The translations under genes and the position numbers were made by a program. Shown in pieces: positions 7,096-9,773 of a stretch of DNA of 9,773 nucleotides (positions are counted from its first letter, which is position 1; each line of letters opens with the position of its first letter). Location of the stretch: assembly GCA_009705865.1 (NCBI GenBank), contig WLSJ01000065.1:1-9773 (forward strand), in the 5' to 3' direction. Source of the DNA: Actinomycetota bacterium. GTDB taxonomy: Bacteria; Actinomycetota; Acidimicrobiia; Acidimicrobiales; Ilumatobacteraceae. The notes under the pieces are model-generated. The model searched no databases, had not been told where the DNA came from, and worked only from the letters and a program-made list of their open reading frames with translations.

Positions 7096-7568
7096 GTTCA
7101 GTCAGCACCTTTGCCCAGATCGCAATTGATCAGTCATCTCATTATTCCAATTGTTCGCCTGAACAAGCACTCACATACGCATGTGAAGACCTTGTCGATA
7201 ATGAACTCGGATCGCGTAATTTCTCATCCAGTCATCTAGAAGATTGGATGCAGCACGTTTGTTCGCGAGAAGACCTCGATATGCCCCAGATCATCGTGCG
7301 ACGGTCATCTCCTACGGTTTTAGCATCAGCTGATATTGAGTCACATTCAATTTGTGTGCGAGGAAAAACCACTACTGCTGCCACGGTTCTTCATGAAATT
7401 GCACACATCAGTGTCGGAGTTGATTCTCACGGAGTTTTATTCCGTGATGAACTGATTCGCCTCGCACGTGCACATATTTCTATTGATTATGCAGCCCTAT
7501 TGCACGGCGTATTTTCAACCGCGGGTCTGGAAATGTCTTCGTGGGCAGCTAGCGCCAGCCAACGTTAA
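7092..7568 (+). CDS. Small HExxH putative zinc metallohydrolase (Rv0185-like, TIGR04338 type)
   Basis: A 158-residue cytoplasmic protein with a zinc-peptidase signature: TVLHEIAHISVG, with HEIAH at 101-105. A third possible ligand is His113 in DSHGVLFRDELIRLA. The HExxH...HGxxF layout recalls SprT-like and minimal gluzincin-like folds. There is no signal peptide, so any substrate would be intracellular. From memory it fits the actinobacterial family TIGR04338 named after Rv0185, whose members sit next to a DUF2786 gene as here. It starts with GTG at 7092 inside the stop of the DUF2786 gene (GTGA), so translation is probably coupled. Its TAA (7566-7568) directly abuts the stop of the convergent sulfatase gene. 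The substrate is unknown; metal binding and activity are inferred from the motif only. Confidence 0.85.
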   Translation: MSSVSTFAQIAIDQSSHYSNCSPEQALTYACEDLVDNELGSRNFSSSHLEDWMQHVCSREDLDMPQIIVRRSSPTVLASADIESHSICVRGKTTTAATVLHEIAHISVGVDSHGVLFRDELIRLARAHISIDYAALLHGVFSTAGLEMSSWAASASQR

Positions 7569-9032
7569 TCAACTGTTGTTTCGCCACTCAACACGGGTTG
7601 GCCATCGGCCTACCCCGCCTTGTTCAACAAGAAAACCAGTTAGTGATCTGTTTGCATGTTCCATTCGCCATGTCAACATCGCTCGAGCATTTTCAGAAAT
7701 AATGGCATCATTCGTTGTCAATGTTCGCCACGTCGGATCAGCAGCAATATCGAAACACAGAAAATCTCCGTCGCCGAATTGGACATACGCATGAGTCTCA
7801 CTTCGTCTCACCGCAAGATTTAATTGTTCTAGGCGCCGTTTCCATGGCCACGCGTACCGATCACTCGGAATCAGTGCAAATCGCCAGTCATATTCCCAAT
7901 GCGCAGCTTCGCGCCACCATGATGGTTCCGTGCCAGTGATGAAATGAGTTAACGGCAGACCATCGCATTGTGGCGGAATGTCTATATTCATTACCTCACA
8001 CAGCGTTGGCATGATGTCAATATTTTCAGTGAATTTGTCAATGACTGTTCCGTGAGCAACCGGAAAGCGCGGGTCAGCAACTATTCCAACAATGTGTTGG
8101 CTTGTTTCCCAATAACCAACTTTTTCGCGTAGTCCATGATCTCCCAACAACTCTGCATGATCTGCAACTACCACTATGACTGTGTTATCCCATTCGCCAG
8201 ATTCCACTAATGAATCAAAGACGCGCCCTAGTTGGTAATCAACCTCACTCACCATTCCAAAATATTGCGCCCTCATGTGTGCCATCTCATCAGGGTCCGT
8301 TGGTGCTTTTGTTCCGTCAAGCATCAACATCACTTCATGAAACGGATGCACTTCATCTGCGCGCGCAATGGGCAACCCTACTGAGTCGGGTGAATACATT
8401 GTTGAATATTCACCTGCAGCTGAATACGGCGGGTGTGGACGCAGGTAGCTGACATGAGCAAACCATCCTGACTCTTGCGCATCAAGCCAGTCGATTAGAC
8501 GTGAAGTCAAAAAGTTACTCACGCTGACATCAACTGGTCGTTCATTTTCAGTTGCGAGCAAGTTCAAGATTCCAGAAGAAGAATCAAATCCCTTCTCTGT
8601 GAGAAAGTCACGCCATGGTGTCATGCGCCCCGTGAGATCAAGGGCACAATCAAAACCTGGCAGTACACCTTCATATGTCTGAAGTCGCGGGTCATCTGCA
8701 CCGTTGGTAACGCGAGGATCTATTGATTGATCGGTGTATCCAAAAAGAGTGGGCGCATAACCAGCCCGACGCGCAGCGTGTGCGATGTTGTCGAACCCAT
8801 CATCAAGCGGTGTGCCGTTAGCAACCACGCGATGATTCATTTGGTACATGCCGGTATACAACGATGCACGGCCTGGTGAGCATGGTGAAGCCTGGCTGTA
8901 ATGGCGAGCAAAGCGCACACCCTGAGCTGCCAATCGATCCAGATTCGGTGTTTGCACTATTGGGTGACCAGCTGTTGATAAGCAATCTCCGCGGAATTGA
9001 TCAAGAGTGATGAGAAGAATATTCAATGACAC
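7569..9032 (-). CDS. Type I sulfatase, phosphonate monoester hydrolase-like
   Basis: A 487-residue member of the alkaline phosphatase superfamily. The nucleophile motif CSPGR (Cys51, Arg55) is the CxPxR signal for conversion of Cys to formylglycine, so a formylglycine-generating enzyme is needed; none is in this window. Metal ligands appear to be Asp11-Gln12 and Asp291-His292. Other probable active-site residues are Asn72, Tyr99, His200 (RPHPP) and Lys304. The DQ pair at the start, MYQMNHR after the nucleophile, GYT..DPR (98-107) and the C-terminal TWRMEHANRSLTG all resemble rhizobial/Burkholderia phosphonate monoester hydrolases more than classic arylsulfatases. Members cleave phosphonate or phosphate esters and sulfate esters promiscuously; the natural substrate here is unknown. 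No signal peptide, so it is probably cytoplasmic. The GTG start at 9032 lies 6 bp after the stop of the alpha/beta hydrolase gene. An oddity is DHAE (291-294) where the family usually has DHGE. Confidence 0.92.
   Translation of the reverse strand: MSLNILLITLDQFRGDCLSTAGHPIVQTPNLDRLAAQGVRFARHYSQASPCSPGRASLYTGMYQMNHRVVANGTPLDDGFDNIAHAARRAGYAPTLFGYTDQSIDPRVTNGADDPRLQTYEGVLPGFDCALDLTGRMTPWRDFLTEKGFDSSSGILNLLATENERPVDVSVSNFLTSRLIDWLDAQESGWFAHVSYLRPHPPYSAAGEYSTMYSPDSVGLPIARADEVHPFHEVMLMLDGTKAPTDPDEMAHMRAQYFGMVSEVDYQLGRVFDSLVESGEWDNTVIVVVADHAELLGDHGLREKVGYWETSQHIVGIVADPRFPVAHGTVIDKFTENIDIMPTLCEVMNIDIPPQCDGLPLTHFITGTEPSWWREAAHWEYDWRFALIPSDRYAWPWKRRLEQLNLAVRRSETHAYVQFGDGDFLCFDIAADPTWRTLTTNDAIISENARAMLTWRMEHANRSLTGFLVEQGGVGRWPTRVEWRNNS
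7595..7615. other. GC-rich hairpin shortly after the plus-strand unit
   Basis: GGGT (7595-7598) pairs with ACCC (7612-7615), and GGCC (7600-7603) with GGCC (7607-7610). There is one T/T mismatch and an ATC loop. It begins 27 bases after the stop of the HExxH gene and lies inside the last codons of the convergent sulfatase gene. It could slow or end plus-strand transcription, but no T-run follows, and coding constraint or chance may explain it. Confidence 0.3.
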
Positions 9033-9038
9033 AATTAG

Positions 9039-9773
9039 CTACTTCTCACTCGGGCGTTTGCCAGTTGCCAAAAAGGTACGAATCTCTCGAATTGCCGTGG
9101 GGTCCTGCGCTATGAACATATGGCCGCCTTCATATAACGACAGTGTCGCATCTGCAATACGTTCCACTATGGCTTCTGAGTTAACAGGAGGTGCAATACC
9201 ATCAAACCTTCCTGCCGCAACAAACGTGGGCGCTGAAATGTGGTGTAGTCGTTCAGCAACATCATGAGTAATACGTGCTTCTAATTGCAATCGTTCACCG
9301 CGCATCGCATCGTCAGTTTTCTGAACTGCTCCTTGTGCCTGTCGCATTCCCATCATTTGCGCGTCAGCCGGATGAGAAGCCAACCATTCAGGAGTAAAAC
9401 GCGTATCACCCAATGTCACCATCTTTGAATCGCGTTCATCAGCTGACATTGATGTCAATGTGTGCAATGGGTACGAAGAGCCGCCACTGCCTCCCGCAGA
9501 CGTACACATCAACATCAGCCGCTCAACCCGTTCGGGATATGTGACTGCAAATTCTTGTGCGACCATGCCGCCAAAACTAATTCCGACCACAGAACATGAT
9601 TCCCAACCGACATGATCTAGTAGTGCCGCTGCATCAGCCGAATACTGCGCCATGGTGTACGGACCATCAGGAATAGAGGTAAGACCCAACCCACGTTGGT
9701 CGTGAGCAAGCACCTGACATTCTTTTGAGAGCGACCGAATCAATAGTTCTGTCGATTGCAATGTCGCCCCCGA
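9039..9773 (-). CDS. Alpha/beta hydrolase, 5' end missing
   Basis: Partial gene whose start lies beyond the window edge. The frame is open to base 9773, and the residues before the TTG at 9761 (SGAT) continue as expected for the oxyanion-hole region of the fold, so the TTG is not the real start; perhaps 20-30 residues are missing. The visible 244 residues contain HDQRGLG (strand 4 region), the nucleophile elbow GISFGG (Ser62 counted from the TTG), the acid segment AAGRFDGIAPP with its Asp, and the histidine in EGGHMF. The catalytic triad therefore looks complete. Such enzymes hydrolyse esters, lactones (for example 3-oxoadipate enol-lactone) or other small substrates; no specific member can be named. 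It is the upstream gene of a pair with the sulfatase 6 bp away, so the two may act in one catabolic route. Confidence 0.92.
   Translation of the reverse strand, partial: SGATLQSTELLIRSLSKECQVLAHDQRGLGLTSIPDGPYTMAQYSADAAALLDHVGWESCSVVGISFGGMVAQEFAVTYPERVERLMLMCTSAGGSGGSSYPLHTLTSMSADERDSKMVTLGDTRFTPEWLASHPADAQMMGMRQAQGAVQKTDDAMRGERLQLEARITHDVAERLHHISAPTFVAAGRFDGIAPPVNSEAIVERIADATLSLYEGGHMFIAQDPTAIREIRTFLATGKRPSEK
9042..9047 (-). promoter_or_regulatory. Ribosome binding site of the sulfatase gene, inside the upstream gene
   Basis: GAGAAG on the minus strand lies nine bases before the GTG at 9032. It is formed by the last sense codons of the alpha/beta hydrolase gene (Glu-Lys before TAG). It supports the GTG as the sulfatase start and suggests the two genes are translated from one message. 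Confidence 0.6.

Noticed and set aside
1..9773. Mobile element, prophage, CRISPR or defence island
   Set aside because: No transposase, integrase, long direct or inverted repeats, repeat-spacer pattern or known defence protein was seen. The genes look like ordinary chromosomal metabolism, transport and envelope functions.

Overview
The window is a gene-dense bacterial chromosome segment of roughly balanced base composition. It carries nine protein genes, no tRNA, rRNA, CRISPR array or insertion sequence, and no gene-free stretch over 300 bases. The likely source is an Actinomycetota bacterium with modest GC and tightly packed genes. The basis is a neighbouring DUF2786 gene and small HExxH gene that resemble the mycobacterial Rv0184/Rv0185 pair as I recall it, frequent GTG starts, and a lipoprotein-type solute-binding protein. 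A planktonic, streamlined actinobacterium (for example Acidimicrobiia) is my guess only; no taxonomic marker gene is present.

Layout. (1) 3-878, plus strand: C-terminal part of a beta-lactamase/esterase-type serine hydrolase whose start lies outside the window. (2) 844-3904, minus strand: an apparent two-gene unit. A large membrane O-acyltransferase with an extracytoplasmic SGNH domain comes first, then a DUF2157-like multi-pass membrane protein. The last 35 bp of the latter overlap the end of the serine hydrolase gene tail to tail. (3) 3905-4030: the only divergent intergenic region, with a 13-bp perfect palindrome, a possible minus-strand promoter and a clear plus-strand ribosome binding site. 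(4) 4031-7568, plus strand: an apparent five-gene run. It encodes a complete polar amino-acid ABC importer (binding lipoprotein, permease, ATPase), then the DUF2786 protein and the small HExxH metalloprotein. Permease/ATPase and DUF2786/HExxH junctions are 4-bp start-stop overlaps (ATGA and GTGA). (5) 7569-9773, minus strand: an alpha/beta hydrolase (start outside the window) followed after 6 bp by a formylglycine-type sulfatase that closely resembles phosphonate monoester hydrolases. Its stop codon abuts the stop of the HExxH gene with no base between.

How they work together. The ABC genes should form one high-affinity importer. A hairpin at the end of the binding-protein gene could let that protein be made in excess of the membrane parts. 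The DUF2786/HExxH pair is translationally coupled and is the best candidate here for an undescribed two-protein system; nothing in the window reveals its substrate. The minus-strand hydrolase pair looks like a small catabolic unit for an ester, sulfate ester or phosphonate/phosphate ester. The acyltransferase/DUF2157 unit probably acts on the cell envelope.
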